Origin: Diabrotica undecimpunctata
Lineage: Eukaryota > Arthropoda > Insecta > Coleoptera > Chrysomelidae
DNA: 64,000 nucleotides
Direction of reading: 5' to 3'
NCBI RefSeq assembly: GCF_040954645.1
Contig: NC_092803.1
Coordinates: forward strand, 67,490,427-67,554,426
The translations under genes and the position numbers were made by a program. The notes under the pieces are model-generated. The model did not search any database, was not told where the DNA came from, and saw only the letters and a program-made list of their open reading frames with translations. How positions within the stretch are numbered: the first letter of the stretch is position 1; each line of letters begins with the position of its first letter. Positions 1 through 11,400 of the stretch are shown here, piece after piece.

Positions 1-1537
1 AAAATAAACATTCCGCGTCGTCTTCTCCACTTTCGTTGGACGATGAATCAGCTAATGGAAAGTCTTCACTGCTATCTGAGCTTGAACTCGAAGAAACTTT
101 CCGCTTCCTTCTTGATGTTTTGCCTTTTGATGTAGAAGGTTGACCTACGTCTTCATCTGCTCTTTCTTCTTCGGGCGTTGCTGTTTTTTTTTTTTATCTA
201 ACACCTTTTGTTGAAATGTTTTTTTCTGGAGCAAATACACAATCCAAGTTTAGCTGGGGTACTAGTTTTTTTGCTTTTTTCTTCTGCAAACTTTGCTCTA
301 ATTCTTCTTTGTAGGGTGTTAGAGTAATTACTGAAGCCTTTCCTGATCTGGCATGTGGTTTTTTAGTGGTATCTCTCTTATATGTAGGGATTGGACAGAT
401 GTCTTTCGGAGAAACAAGTTGTTGATGAGGTAGTGGTGGACTAGGAGTTCTATGTTCTCGCATTGGATGATTTGGTTGTTCATGGTTTGGTTCTATTATT
501 TGTTCGTCCCTTTCGTTTTGTGTTTCTAAGTGCTCTTGAATTCTAAATTCAAAGTCCCTAAAAATATGGCGACAAATAGGGACCAGTCCAGTTTTTCGGA
601 AACCATTGCAAGATATTTCCATCGTCGCAGCTTTGTTATACGCTCTACAAAAAATACTGGCAACGGCATAAGACGACACAACACTTAACTGATTTTCTCT
701 AAGCCAGTTTTCTATTTGTGAATTTTATGAAGTGTTAAAGCCATCTAGTGAAAATATCAGCCTGTACCCAACATGACACATGGCATTCTGCGACTGCTCC
801 CGTGGGAGCTCCTAGCATCAACTCTGTTTTCATATTTTTTCTAGGGAAGATTAATAATAGTGCTACGAAAACTCCTGCAGCATTCATACATGTAATAGCA
901 GTAATCAGCTTGCCCCTTTCTGCTAAATTAAGGGATGAAACCTGCTTCTTCCCTTTCATGGAAATTCCTTTGCTATGCTTATGTTGAACAATTGTAAGGC
1001 CCGTTTCGTCTACATTGAATATACGTTGTGCAGGGTTAGTAAGCTTAAGATATTCTGGTTCATACAGGTCAAAGAACTTGGATACATTTTCAGGAGTAAA
1101 AGATTTTACTCGAGCACATGACATTCCCTGAGGAGTACGCATTGAAAGCTTAGGATGCTTTTTCAGAAAGACCCTCAACCATTTCTTTCTGGCTGATTTT
1201 TTGACTCCGCTAAATGGATGTGGTATTGAGTTCGTATTGCAAGTTGAAATCCCAGTCGTTTTATATCACGCGCTCTTAGCCCGAAATAACGTTGCTCCAT
1301 AGTTAGTGCATACTCAACCAACTCATTTTCTAATTCCAAAGGAAGAATAGATCGGCGGCCAATTGATATCCCGGCGAGTTCTTTTGGAGTCTTGTCTGAT
1401 TTTACATATCGTTCTAAGGTACCTTTTGGTACTCCAAAAACTTTTGAGGCCTTCAAATAGCCCATCGCTCTATTTCTTACTGTATTTAAAGCCCGTATCA
1501 TATCATTTGCGTTCCATTTTTTATTTTTTGGCGGCAT
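1..1537 (-). pseudogene. pogo/Tigger-like (psq-HTH DDE) transposase, broken
   Basis: Relic of a Tc1-mariner superfamily pogo-clade transposase, a cut-and-paste DNA integrase. It is read in pieces. At 1175-1537 is an N-terminal pipsqueak-type helix-turn-helix (starts MPPKNKKWNANDMIRAL; YLKASKVFGVPKGTLERYV). At 735-1178 is the start of the DDE core with FNVDETG, whose Asp is the first catalytic residue. At 194-679 is a C-terminal block (ASIFCRAYNKAAT, then NGFRKTGLVP). A Ser/Glu-rich tail at 1-190 runs off the window edge. Between 735 and 680 the piece that should carry the second and third acidic residues (normally DNHxSH and later) is gone, replaced by a few stop-containing codons. There is also a frame break at about 1178. 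It cannot be active. Family placement is confident; the clade is less so. Confidence 0.85.
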
Positions 1538-1580
1538 CTACAAACAAAAAAACACATAAAAATAAAAATTTTACACGGGG

Positions 1581-1633
1581 TCCTAATTTGAGACACTCTC
1601 AAATTTGGAACCTGCAGGTATCTCAAATTAGGA
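1581..1633. repeat. short inverted repeat upstream of the pogo relic
   Basis: A 13-bp perfect inverted repeat, TCCTAATTTGAGA at 1581-1593 and its complement at 1621-1633, encloses a second copy of CTCAAATT. It lies just upstream of the transposase start codon and may be subterminal transposase-binding DNA of that element. This is inference from position only. Confidence 0.5.
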
Positions 1634-1885
1634 TTTTTCCGTTAAAAATAAAACGCATTTTTGTTGGTTATGTATGCCACACAATTACCGTTTAATTTGC
1701 ATAAAATGTATTAACGAATATTAAACTAACAAAAAAAAATAATTAGAGTAAATGTAATCGTCTTACCTTGATGTATTGTAAGTTTTTATAAATTCCGAAA
1801 AAAATTTGTGTAATGTGTAAATCAAATTAACGTCGACAAAACAACAAAGGTCACTTCTAAGCGTCAACTAACAGCAGATCTACCA

Positions 1886-3130
1886 CTACTGCACAGAATG
1901 ATCAGTTTTCAATATTTTCACTAGATTTGCAACTCGTTTTCGAGAAAATAATAAATTAAGGATTATGTTAACCTTTAATAATTGTTTATTAATTGGCGCC
2001 TTTTGGCAACACTTGAGAGTTGGCCTTGGTCTTATAGGCAAAATAGCCACATTTTGGGTGAAACTCGGGAAGTGATGTTGTATCCTCGGAATTGGTATCA
2101 AATTCTGATCTTTTTTATGTAGTGAATTGTAAATCTGTCTCTGAACTTCTATTAACTCATTAATGTTAGTATTTTCTTGATGATGAATTCTTACTTCAGT
2201 ATTTGTACGTAACCAGAGCCTGGTACATTATGTTAATGAGTATGCTACACACGTTTCTTCATTTAATAAGAAAAGGCGTGCTTCTATGATTTTCCTCTTT
2301 TTGTGATTTTTCCTGTAGTCTCATGGTCCCAGGCATGTTTGCATATCTGGGATCTGTCAAAGTCTCTGTTTTAGATGTATGATACATGCCCATTTTTCCT
2401 AACACTTAGTGATCTTAGGGTTTCTCTATGTATTTATTTCCTATCCTTTTTAATTTTTCTGATAAGCCATCAACATATAAGATTGTTGCTATGTTAAAAT
2501 CCCTTGTTTTAAGCATTTCTAATCTTTTTTTGGTGTTTTGTTGTTTTCTTTCTTCAATATTATGAAATTCCTTGTTTATAAGTGACAATGGATACTCATT
2601 TTTTGTTTTATTAGGTTTTTCTTCTTTTGCTTTCGTTGAAGCAGATATTTTGGGCTCTAACATAAAGTGATTTGATTATATTCTTTTTTATATTTATGTT
2701 GTGGTTTGAGTGATAATTTAATATATCTGTTGGCGTGGGTTGTATTTTCTATAGACTTTGGATACATATCCTATAACCTCCTTTGTGATTAACATATTTA
2801 GAAAAAGTAGTTACAGTTGATTTCCATCAAAAATTTATTCTGTGCTTTTGGTCCATGAGACCATCATCTACATACTATACTATGGGTTTTTGGCCATTTT
2901 GTAATGTTTTGGTCAAATTCTTCCATGCAAATATCTGCTAATAATGGAGGTAATGAAAATCCCACTGCTAATCCAAAATCTGTTTGGTTTATAAAAATCT
3001 TGGTCAAGTGGAAAATAGGTATTGTCTGTGCATAGTGGTAATAGCTTTATTATAGCTGATACATTCAGTTTGGTTTTTGTTGTCAATCTATCACCCCTCT
3101 TTAATTTGTCTATATTCGTCAACTCATAGT
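1886..3130 (-). pseudogene. Penelope-like element, RT fragment (copy B)
   Basis: Frameshifted relic of a Penelope-like retroelement. In minus-strand frames I read TDNTYFPLDQDFYKQTD at about 2990-3060, followed by a frame that keeps the GxxxxPLLADICMEEFD block. The catalytic YVDDG comes next, near 2868-2885, then THANRYIKLSLKP near 2715-2740. Further on are the linker blocks IIKSLYVRAQNIC and RDFNIATILYVDGLSEKLKRIGNKY at 2415-2663. These are the conserved RT palm and the 'RKPTHTNRYL'-type blocks of Penelope RTs. Downstream, only a scrap (HAWDHETTGK) resembles the end of a GIY-YIG domain, so the nuclease core is deleted. Several frameshifts and stops are present. The continuation down to about 1886 is tentative. 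Confidence 0.7.
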
Positions 3131-3174
3131 TTTAATGCATTATAATTATAATTCAATAGCCCTGATAAAATATA

Positions 3175-4160
3175 TAATTCATAGCCCTGAATAGCAAGGC
3201 TAGTCAGGGCTTTCGAGGTCTCAGTCTCCCAAATTCCCAAGACACTACTACGCTGATCACTTATCAAAGCATTACTGGTACTGAGAATAGAGGACGGATC
3301 ATTTATACCGTCAATGGTGAAGTGGCTTGGGTGGAGGTTGGCGTGGGGGCTAGCGTGGAGATTAGCGCGGGAATTGGCGCGGGGGTTGGCGCGAACATTT
3401 CTGACAGTAGGATTTTGGTTGACGGATGAAGCGGATGATATTTTCTTTATGAGAGGTCTCCAAGTCGAAGGTAACCGTATGCCGTCATCTCTTTTTTTTA
3501 GACAATTTGGCCTTTTTTCAATTTCTATGGCTCCTCGGATATTTCCTTTTTTGTATAAGCGGATGTGGACTATAGTTCTGAAGTTTTCAAAATCAATTTT
3601 GTGGCCCGTATGAAGATGTGTTGATCTAGAGCTGAAATTGAGTCGGAATGGCGAACAGAAATGGAATGTTCATAAATCCTTATTTGAATTCTACGATTTG
3701 TTTGGCCTATATAGGATCGGGGACAGTCTGCACAAGGAATTTCATAAACTCCGTGTTGTTCATTTGGAATGTTGTCTTTGATTGATCGGACAAGAGATGA
3801 AAGTTTTTGTTGGGGGTAAATATTGTCTTTATTCCTCTTGATTTTAGAATTTTGTCAGAGACACCTTTGATTTAAGGAAGAAAAGCTTTCATATGATAAG
3901 GGTCTGAGTCTTTGGGTTGACATTGAGTGGAGGATTGATATCTGTGGATGCTCCAATTTATGTGATTTTCGCGGTAACCATTTTGGATGAGGGCTTGTTT
4001 TAAACTAGAGAGTTCAGCGGGTCTACTTGCGTCATCGCAAAGGCGTATTGATATGGAGACAAGCGTATTAATAACGGAATTAATTTGTGAAGGGGATGAT
4101 GAGAGTTAGCACGCAAGTAACGATTGGTGTGGGTGGGTTTTCGATAAATAAAGTGATGAA
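3175..4160 (-). pseudogene. Penelope-like element, RT end plus GIY-YIG endonuclease (copy A)
   Basis: The 3' half of a second Penelope-like element, just upstream of copy B on the same strand. At about 4110-4150 the frame reads YRKPTHTNRYLRANSHHP, followed by the linker (KGVSDKILKSRGIKTIF). A GIY-YIG nuclease domain follows at about 3690-3790: GVYEIPCADC, then SYIGQTNRRIQIRI and a downstream EH. This domain nicks DNA for Penelope integration. The C-terminus (about 3330-3430) is an unusual run of RAN(P/S/L)-type repeats. The frame breaks several times, at about 3800, 3870 and 4140. RT followed by GIY-YIG is diagnostic of canonical Penelope-like elements. The two copies lie in tandem, a common arrangement for this class. 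Confidence 0.8.
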
Positions 4161-4183
4161 AACCTGATTAGTTTTCTTTTATG

Positions 4184-4498
<315 letters not shown>

Positions 4499-4526
4499 GA
4501 ACTACCAACAACATCTGACATTTCAA

Positions 4527-5700
4527 TCATATTTTGTTCTTGAAATGAATTTTCTTTCTGCTTCTCTGAATTTCTTTGTATTTATTCAGGTCTTTTGCTT
4601 TATGTTTTCTTCGTTCTTCCATAAGTTCAAGAAGTTCTACTGTCATCCAAGGTTTTGTATTTTCTCCAAGTGGTTTGAGGGTTTCTTTTCCAACTGAAAC
4701 AAGGGCATGTTGAATTTTTCCCCATTTTTGGTCAATAGTTAGAGTTTCCGCATTATCTTCTTTGACTTTTCTTAAGTTCTCATATGTGTTGTCTTGTTTG
4801 AGAAGTCTTGTATCCATGATTTTCTTGGTGCTAAGGCTGTTGACCTTCCTTAGTTTCACTCTCATCGACAAAACAACCGGGTTGTGATCGGAGGATATGT
4901 CCGCTCCTGGATAAGTTTTAGATGATATTATAGAATTTCTATATCTTCTGTTGACGATAATATAATCTATTTGATTTCTGACTATTTTGTTGTTATTGGA
5001 GTATTTACATGGAGGTCAGCTGGTGACCTCCATGTATATAGTCTACGTTTAGGAAGTTTGAACAAGGTATTTGTAATTATGAGTTCCTCATTGACACAGA
5101 TATCGACAAGCCTATCTTCACGTTCATTTCTTTCCCCGAGTCCATATCGCCCCACGCAATTCTCCACTTCTCCTTGGCCCACTTTAGCGTTCAAATCGCC
5201 CATTATAATATTTATATCTTGTCTTTTAGTTAGCCTTAAGACATTGTCGATTTGTTCATAGAAGGCCTCTATGATGTCTTCATCCTTGTCTGCAGTGGGT
5301 GCATATACTTGGATTATATTTATTTTACGTTTTAAATGAGAGTCTAGAGACAGCATTAATACTCGATCAGAGTAGGGAACAAAGTTACAAACAGCTTTCT
5401 GATAATTCTTATCAACTATAATGCCATCTCCCTATTTGTGCTTGGAGTCGTTGTTTCTAGAATAATACATTGTTCCATTTCTGGTGTTACATTTTCCTGA
5501 TTCAGGCCATTGTATATCGCTAAGGCCCAGTATGTTAATTTTCATTCTGCACATTTCCGACACAGCGTTATATAGTTTCCCTGATTGGTACAAACGTCTT
5601 ACGTTCCATGTTCCGATTTTCAAGACTGTAGAGTTATTTTTATTTGCTTGACAGGGATTTACCTTAATGACGACCTGAGAGGCCCTGTCGTCTAAATCAG
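4527..5700 (-). pseudogene. LINE (RTE-like) apurinic endonuclease domain, relic
   Basis: The 5' part of a non-LTR retrotransposon ORF2. The APE endonuclease starts at 5623 (MKIGTWNVRRLYQSGK, the usual start of the fold). It continues through INILGLSDIQWP, the INIIQVYAPT strand and the IIMGDLNAKVG catalytic block at about 5190-5215. After a frame break near 4985-5030 it resumes with a pre-RT linker at 4527-4871 (RVKLRKVNSLSTKKI; WMTVELLELMEERRKHK). No RT follows. The break coincides with a perfect local palindrome (GGAGGTCA...TGACCTCC at about 5012-5033). The GDLNAKVG block is typical of the RTE-like 'craniofacial development protein 2-like' LINEs of insects. Confidence 0.8.
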
Positions 5701-5774
5701 TCGATCATTAATTAAATTATCCATTAGTGGATCCATGATGATTTTTACTAAGGATATCCTTACACGTTTATCCC

Positions 5775-5814
5775 TTTACTCGTTTATATACCTACAGGTA
5801 TATAAACGAGTAAA
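5775..5814. repeat. perfect 40-bp hairpin palindrome
   Basis: Arms of 19 bp (TTTACTCGTTTATATACCT) are perfectly complementary around a 2-nt spacer (AC, 5794-5795). No coding context. It lies just upstream of the LINE relic, in otherwise featureless DNA. Confidence 0.9.
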
Positions 5815-5829
5815 ACATGGAACTGAAAA

Positions 5830-7240
5830 AATTTGATATAGTACACGTTCGAGAGATAGGAGAAGAAAGTATTAAAAATAATATAGGCGGTATTAAGGCA
5901 GATATTATAAAGAATAAGAAACAAAAAAGAATTAAAACAGTTGTGTAAATAGCCAAAAATAAGTACAGTACATTATTGCCTAAATATCATAAACCAATAA
6001 AGAAGAAAATCCATGGGACCTAAGAAATGTAAGCAGTGGTAAAGAAGTGCTAATTGTAAAATAAAATTAAATGTATTAATTAAAAGTAATATATAAATAA
6101 AAAACAGTCTTCCAAGCTATTAACTTCAAAATATTGCTATATTGGTCATTGAGTAAACAAACGTATCTCCCTCATATCTATGTGATGGCACAATTTATTT
6201 TCGCACTACGCTGACTACGCCATTGTCTGTGAAGGAGTACGTGATCGGTGGATGAGCAATTTAATAGTCAAGAAATAATGAGGTAAGCAAAGCACTCTTA
6301 TGATGGTCAAAGTCCACGGGTGAGTGTAGTTTTTTGAATAGTTATGTTTATTTGTTTGGACTTTTAAACTGTACTTAGAGATAAGATGGAAGATTGGGTA
6401 AATCTTAGTACTCGTGTACTTCCACTTAATTTTTTGTTATAGATTACTTTTCCGGATTATGTCAAAACATAAATATAATTTATATTACATATTTTTTCTT
6501 ATTTTTAAGTTATAAGTTACAAAATTAGTTTTACCTTTTTTCGTTGATTTTTCGTTTCCATATCCACTATTTGTTGTATTATTTCTTCTTATTTAACTAC
6601 ACTTCTTTATAAAATATTTTTAGTGAATTCTCCTATATATTATGTCTTACATAAGGAGCGGTCCAAAAGTTAAACTGATCCAATCAATCAATGAATAATG
6701 CCTTTTTATTTCTCATTTAAAAAAATAAAATACAGTATTCTCTTTTTTAGTTTTCCTTGGCACATGCCATCCGGAGGGTTGGCACAAATCTTATTCTCCA
6801 ATATACAAAACGTTGCACTAAGTCTAATTCTATCTAATTTTTTTTTTATATATGGGTTCGGCAGTTTGCCATACAGCCAGTTATATGAACTTTTAATCTC
6901 ATTAGGCGCAGTATATCCAAGGCTAATATACAAGCACAAGACAGATAAAAAGATAAATGGCTATACGTAAACAAATTATTAACGCTAATATTAATATTAT
7001 TTTCAACCTATTGAACTATCAGCATGCTAATAGATTAAGTAATTAAATAGGCTCACTAACTCATACCTATACGGCCATGCCTACCTATAATAACCTGCTA
7101 ACACAGCCGACCCTGTTTCATCATAGTAATTACATCCACTCTACTAAGTTCATTTCTACCCAACCACTCTAACCTTTTCTGTCTCAACACAGAACATTTT
7201 CCCAAAAAAATGTATCACATCTTCTCTTTCCTTTTAACTC
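5830..7240. other. no supported gene
   Basis: AT-rich sequence. The open frames at 6698-6970 (+) and 6706-6939 (-) overlap each other, are short and resemble nothing I recognise. No repeats or splice-bounded exons stand out. Confidence 0.5.
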
Positions 7241-7258
7241 ATTAAGCAAAACCTTCTT

Positions 7259-7931
7259 TCATCCATTTCCATTTCCAATAGATAATGTACGTTTTCTCCT
7301 GCTTCCAGCAGTTCTGTAATGTCCACAAAAATTTGATTCGGGCGCCCTATTCTCAGCTTGACACTGTATCTCCTTCTTCTTTTTTTCTATCATACTCTCA
7401 ATCACACTAGGACAGCTCTCTCCGTTCCCATTCACACCTAACCTCAATACCAAATTTTTCTCTCCTGCTCATCCAATCTTTCCAACAGCCACATCCTGCT
7501 CTCATCATGTCTTTCAAAAGATATTTTGGAAACCTATCATTTACTAAACTCTGGCGCTTCTTTAGATGAGCTTTAATCGACAACTTGGGCCTTACTGTCA
7601 TTCCCAAATAATTATAGTTATTCACTACCTCTAATACTAGATCATTTAGTTTCTAAGATTCTTTGATCACACCATCTCCTCTTCTGAATACAAGAATTTT
7701 GTATTTATCTAAATTTATTTTCAGATTACACATACTGCAGTATTTTTCCAGTTCATTAATCATTCGCTGTAGCACCTTCGGATTGATTGCCATCAAAAGC
7801 AAATCATCTGCAAATAATAAAAATCTTATAATCAAACCATTTATCTTAAAACCTTCTCTCGATACTTTATGTAGGCATTCATGCTTCATTCAAGAAAACA
7901 GTAATGGACTTAAAAGACATCCCTCTCTCAC
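7259..7931 (-). pseudogene. LINE 'C', RT C-terminal part
   Basis: The continuation of a LINE RT that begins at 8.3-9.0 kb. From 7925 the frame reads VREGCLLSPLLFS (RT motif 4), a stop, then FLLFADDLLLMA (catalytic FADD, about 7800-7830). NLKINLDKYKILVFRRG and the NYNYLGMTV thumb block at about 7600 follow. At 7259-7453 there is a decayed tail resembling the Cys-rich C-terminus of I/R1-type LINEs. It contains many stops and frameshifts. The 5' neighbour on this strand is an inserted LINE tail, flanked by TCCTACATT duplications. Confidence 0.75.
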
Positions 7932-7940
7932 TCCTACATT

Positions 7941-8290
7941 CTTCTTCTTCAGGTGCCATCTCCACTACGGAGGTTGGCAATCATCATAGCTATTTTAATT
8001 TTTGAGGCAGTAGCTCTAAATAGTTGTTTTGAACTGCATCCAAACCATTCTCTCAGGTTCATAAGCCATGAAATTCGTCTTCTTCCGATGCTTCTTCTGC
8101 CATCTACCTTTCCTTGCATTATGAGTCGCAGGATGCCATACTTCTCGCCCCGCATCACATGTCCGAGATACTGTAGCTTTCTTTCTTTAATTGTAAGTTC
8201 AACTTCTTTCTCTTTACCTATTCTGCTCAGTACTTCATTGTTCGTAACTCTATCTACCCAGGAAACCCTCATAATTCTTCTATACAGTCA
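7941..8290 (-). mobile_element. 5'-truncated LINE tail nested in LINE C
   Basis: About 350 bp encoding the C-terminal end of an RTE-like LINE ORF2: MRVSWVDRVTNNEVLSR, LQYLGHVMRGEKYGILR, GRRSIGRRRISWLMNLREW, and MMIANLR at the end. The 3' end on the minus strand is a (GAA)n tail. It is flanked by the 9-bp direct repeat TCCTACATT (7932-7940 and 8291-8299). It lies inside the NVGVREGC motif of LINE C's RT, so it is a target-primed insertion that broke off at the 5' end. It belongs to the same family as the copy at 62.3-63.4 kb. Confidence 0.9.
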
Positions 8291-8979
8291 TCCTACATTA
8301 CAGCCAAACTATTCAGATAGACCTTTCTTTGACCAGACGGCCGATTTTGTATTCGCGAACATACTTTTTAACAAATTAAGCACTTTAGTAAATAATCCTA
8401 AGTGACTCAAATCAAAAGCAGCACCCATATCCACAAAAAATGTATAAACATTTTTTACTCACGTACATGTTGGTTTTTTAGTATTCTCGTAAGGTTAAAA
8501 ATGTTGTCTATAGTTGAATAGCCGGTTCTATATCCTGCTTGGAACTTATTTAAAATGTTATTATTCTGTACCCACGAGGTAAGTCTGGTTAAAATCAATG
8601 TCGCAATGAGTTTGGTTATTGCATTTAAGAAGCTAATGTTTCGATGACTTTTTGCACTTTCCTTGTTTCCCTTTTAATAAAGAGGAAAAATTATTGCATC
8701 ATAAAAACCCTGAGAAAAGTGTGGTTTAATGAAACATTAGTAGCGAGCTTAAGTACAAGCTCTTTTCCGTTTTCTGTAAGAAATTTGTAGAACTCAGCAG
8801 CAATTCTTTCAACTTCTGGTGCTTTATTTGGTTTTACACAATCCAATGCTATTTGAAGTTCTTTCACACTAAACGACTGATCTAAATATTAGTTAAGGAT
8901 AAACTGTTCTGCATACAATACTAAATTCGCCGATCTTCGTATTCAAATGTCTTGCAAAATGTTGCAGTAAACTGATTAA
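8291..8979 (-). pseudogene. LINE 'C', RT N-terminal part
   Basis: RT palm-finger section in broken frames: FTATFCKTFEYE at the upstream edge, KELQIALDCVKPNKAPEVERIAAEFYK (the 'LKNNKAPGPD' block), then remnants of a 'GYR' block and AVWSKKGLSE before the nested LINE tail. The upstream end was cut by the hAT insertion: TTAATCAGT is one of its two target copies. Confidence 0.75.
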
Positions 8980-9379
8980 TAAAGCTCGGAGTATAGGCAA
9001 AATGCCTTTTTGCCTATTTTGCCTATTATAATTCTTTTTTGCACTTTTTGCCTTTTTTCGTAAATTCCGCCTATTTGTGCCTATTTTAAAATTTCATGGT
9101 ACTACCCATGATATTATTCTATTACTAAACCCTTCTATAATAAATTTTTGGGTCAATAATAAAATATCAATGGTTTGTTTATATAACAGATTTCTAGGAA
9201 AATGTACCTGATCGAGACTTGAGGGTTAACTATTTGGAAATCCCTAAGCTTTATTAGTTTATTATCAGTTGTACAGTCGGTTACTGTATCAGAGTTTAGT
9301 CACAAATTGCTATATCCTAGTTTAGTTTGTTGTGTATATCGAAAAGCAAAGAACACGTTTTAGACATTTGTGTGAAAAG

Positions 9380-10928
9380 ATGACATCTAAATTAAGGCTA
9401 TGGATCGCACCTTATTCGGAACTTTCTCTAGAAGGAGATGGAGCATTTTGTAAACCATGCGGCAAATCGGTAAGTTTTATTTTTTCTCGTCCCACAACAT
9501 AACTAAATTCTAAAGCGGTTTTAGAATTCTAATTTTTTTTTTTTAATTCTCAGATTTCAAGTAGAAAAAAGTACCTTAATGACCAGCATTTTGGAACCCC
9601 ACTTCATAAACGTAATTTGGAAAAATTAAATTCCTCTAAGTTAGCCCAAATATCTCTGCGGGATAGTTTAAGCAGTTCAAAAAAAAAGGAGGAAGACGCA
9701 TTTAAATTTGATTTATGCCAGATGATGATTGCATCAAACATTCCTCTATATAAAGTTAATAACCCTAGTTTTAAATGCTTTTTCGAAAAATATCTTAACA
9801 ATCCTTACCGGACGAGAGTACATTGAAAAAACATACTGTGGAAAAATGTTATGTGGAATGTATTTCAAAAATTAAGCGGGAGTTAGAGGGCAATTTTTTG
9901 TATATTATCGTGGATGAAACGACAGATGTATGCGGCAGGTATATAGCTAATTTAATGATTGGAATTTTGAACGAAAACTTTTCGAGAAAACCTTATTTAG
10001 TTGCCGTTAAAGGATTGGAAAAAAACAAACAATTTAACAATAAGTCGATTTATACAAGATAGTTTAACAAACCTCTTCTTACCCAACGCTATACCAGTGA
10101 ATAAAATAGTTTTAATGCTTGCAGATGCTGCGGCATATATGTTAAAACCTGCTGTTAATTTAAAGATTTTTATCCTAATTTAATTCATTGCACTTGTGTA
10201 GCCCACGGGGTAAAGAGAATTGCTGAAGAAATAAGAAATCTGTTTCCGTTGGTAAATAATTTTATAAATTTTATGAAAAAAGTTTTTGTAAAGGCTCCGT
10301 TGAGTGTGCAAATATATAAAGAAAGACTTCCCGGTGTCCCTTTGCCACCTAAACCAGTAATTACAAGGTGGGGAACCTGGCTCGAAGCAGTTTTTTTTTA
10401 CTTTAAACACTGCAATGAAATAGAATTAGTTATGTCAGAATTTGATGATGATATTTCCGAAGCCATTCGAGAAGCAAAAAAAATATTAAAAAATCCCAAA
10501 TTGAAACAGGAACTCGCTTATATCAATGACAATTATAAACTAATAGTTACCACAATTACCTTATTAGAAAAACAAGAGATAAATTTATGTGAGTCACTAA
10601 AATTAATAGATAATTTAAAGACGAAAATTAAATCGGCACCTGGAAGTAACCGTCAATTAATTTAAAAAAAAAATGAAATATGTTTTCGACAAGAATGAAG
10701 GTTTTTCGTTTTTATCTAATGTTGCTAAAGTTTTGAATGGGACATTTTCCGAGGAATTTCAAATTATGCCAGAAATATGCTCCAATTATATCTGTCGATG
10801 TCGAACGTTCGTTTTCAATGTATAAATTAATTTTAAGTGATCGAAGACATAGTTTTAAGACCGAAAATATTGAAAAACATTTAGTTGTTTCTATTAATGA
10901 TAACATTTTAAGTGGTTACAATGTTTAA
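9380..10928 (+). pseudogene. hAT transposase with intron, frameshifted
   Basis: Exon 1 at 9380-9469 (MTSKLRLWIAPYSELSLEG..., CKPCGKS) joins exon 2 at 9554 in frame across a GT-AG intron (9470-9553; donor GTAAGT, pyrimidine-rich acceptor ending TTCTCAG). The join restores a BED-like zinc finger: Cys-x2-Cys, then QHFGTPLH. Exon 2 carries IIVDETTDVCGRYI (first Asp, about 9905-9945) and a decayed LMLADAAAYM block. It then has HCTCVAHGVKRIAEE near 10190, ITRWGTWLEA at about 10360, and the C-terminal dimerisation block SVDVERSFSMYKLILSDRRHSFK at 10790-10860. The frame shifts near 9820, 10020, 10170 and 10670-10740. Domain order matches insect CGGBP1-like hAT transposases. Confidence 0.85.
9470..9553 (+). 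other. GT-AG intron in the hAT transposase
   Basis: An 84-bp intron with donor TCG|GTAAGT and acceptor TTTTAATTCTCAG|ATT. It is phase 0 and splits the zinc finger between CGKS and ISSRKKY. Removing it gives a continuous finger. Confidence 0.8.
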
Positions 10929-11168
10929 TTATTAATTTACAGTTATTTAGTTACTAGTTTATTTATACTAATGTTATGATTATGATGTGTAAATATACCT
11001 GCCTTAAGTTAATATGACGTTAATTCACTTTGTACAATAAATTATAAGTTATATTCCTTTATTGCCTATATTTTGCCCAAATGTTAATATTCCTGCCTTT
11101 TTTAATAAAAATATTTGCTTATATAGGCGCCTTTTTCTTCAATTTTTGTTGCCTATAAATCCGAGCTT

Positions 11169-11400
11169 TACTTATTAAGTTAACACCTTCCCCAATGGGC
11201 GAAGTTCCAAACTTATACAGGCTAACAGTCTTCCAAAATTCTTTTGAATTTTCTGTATTTTTTAAACTCAATGCAGCATTCTTATAAAATTCTTTCTTTT
11301 TCACAAAGGTGTTTGGATTCGCGCTCAAAGTTTAATTTAACTTTCTTTTTTCTAAATATGTTGTCATAATCTAAATTCCAATTTTCATTTTCACCTATAA
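11169..11400 (-). pseudogene. LINE 'C', pre-RT linker segment
   Basis: Minus-strand frame MSANPNTFVKKKEFYKNAALSLKNTENSKEFWKTV..., with SPIGEGVNLIS at its end, is the region between endonuclease and RT of a LINE. Its end matches up across the hAT insertion with the FTATFCKTF frame at 8979. The upstream endonuclease is not recognisable. Confidence 0.65.

Larger units (their letters stand above)
8980..11168 (+). mobile_element. hAT-superfamily DNA transposon (complete but decayed)
   Basis: A 2.2-kb element with terminal inverted repeats AAAGCTCGGA(N2-3)TATAGGCAA at both ends (8981-9000 and 11147-11168 complement). Subterminal GCCTATTTTGCC-type repeats lie inside each end. The flanks carry a hAT-length imperfect direct repeat, ACTGATTAA (8971-8979) versus ACTTATTAA (11169-11177). 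It interrupts a LINE frame that can be followed on both sides, which confirms the borders. It contains the transposase relic at 9380-10928. Confidence 0.85.

Noticed and set aside
3314..3613. Plus-strand frame rich in Trp/Ala/Arg
   Set aside because: Antisense of the Penelope GIY-YIG C-terminus; the minus strand explains it.
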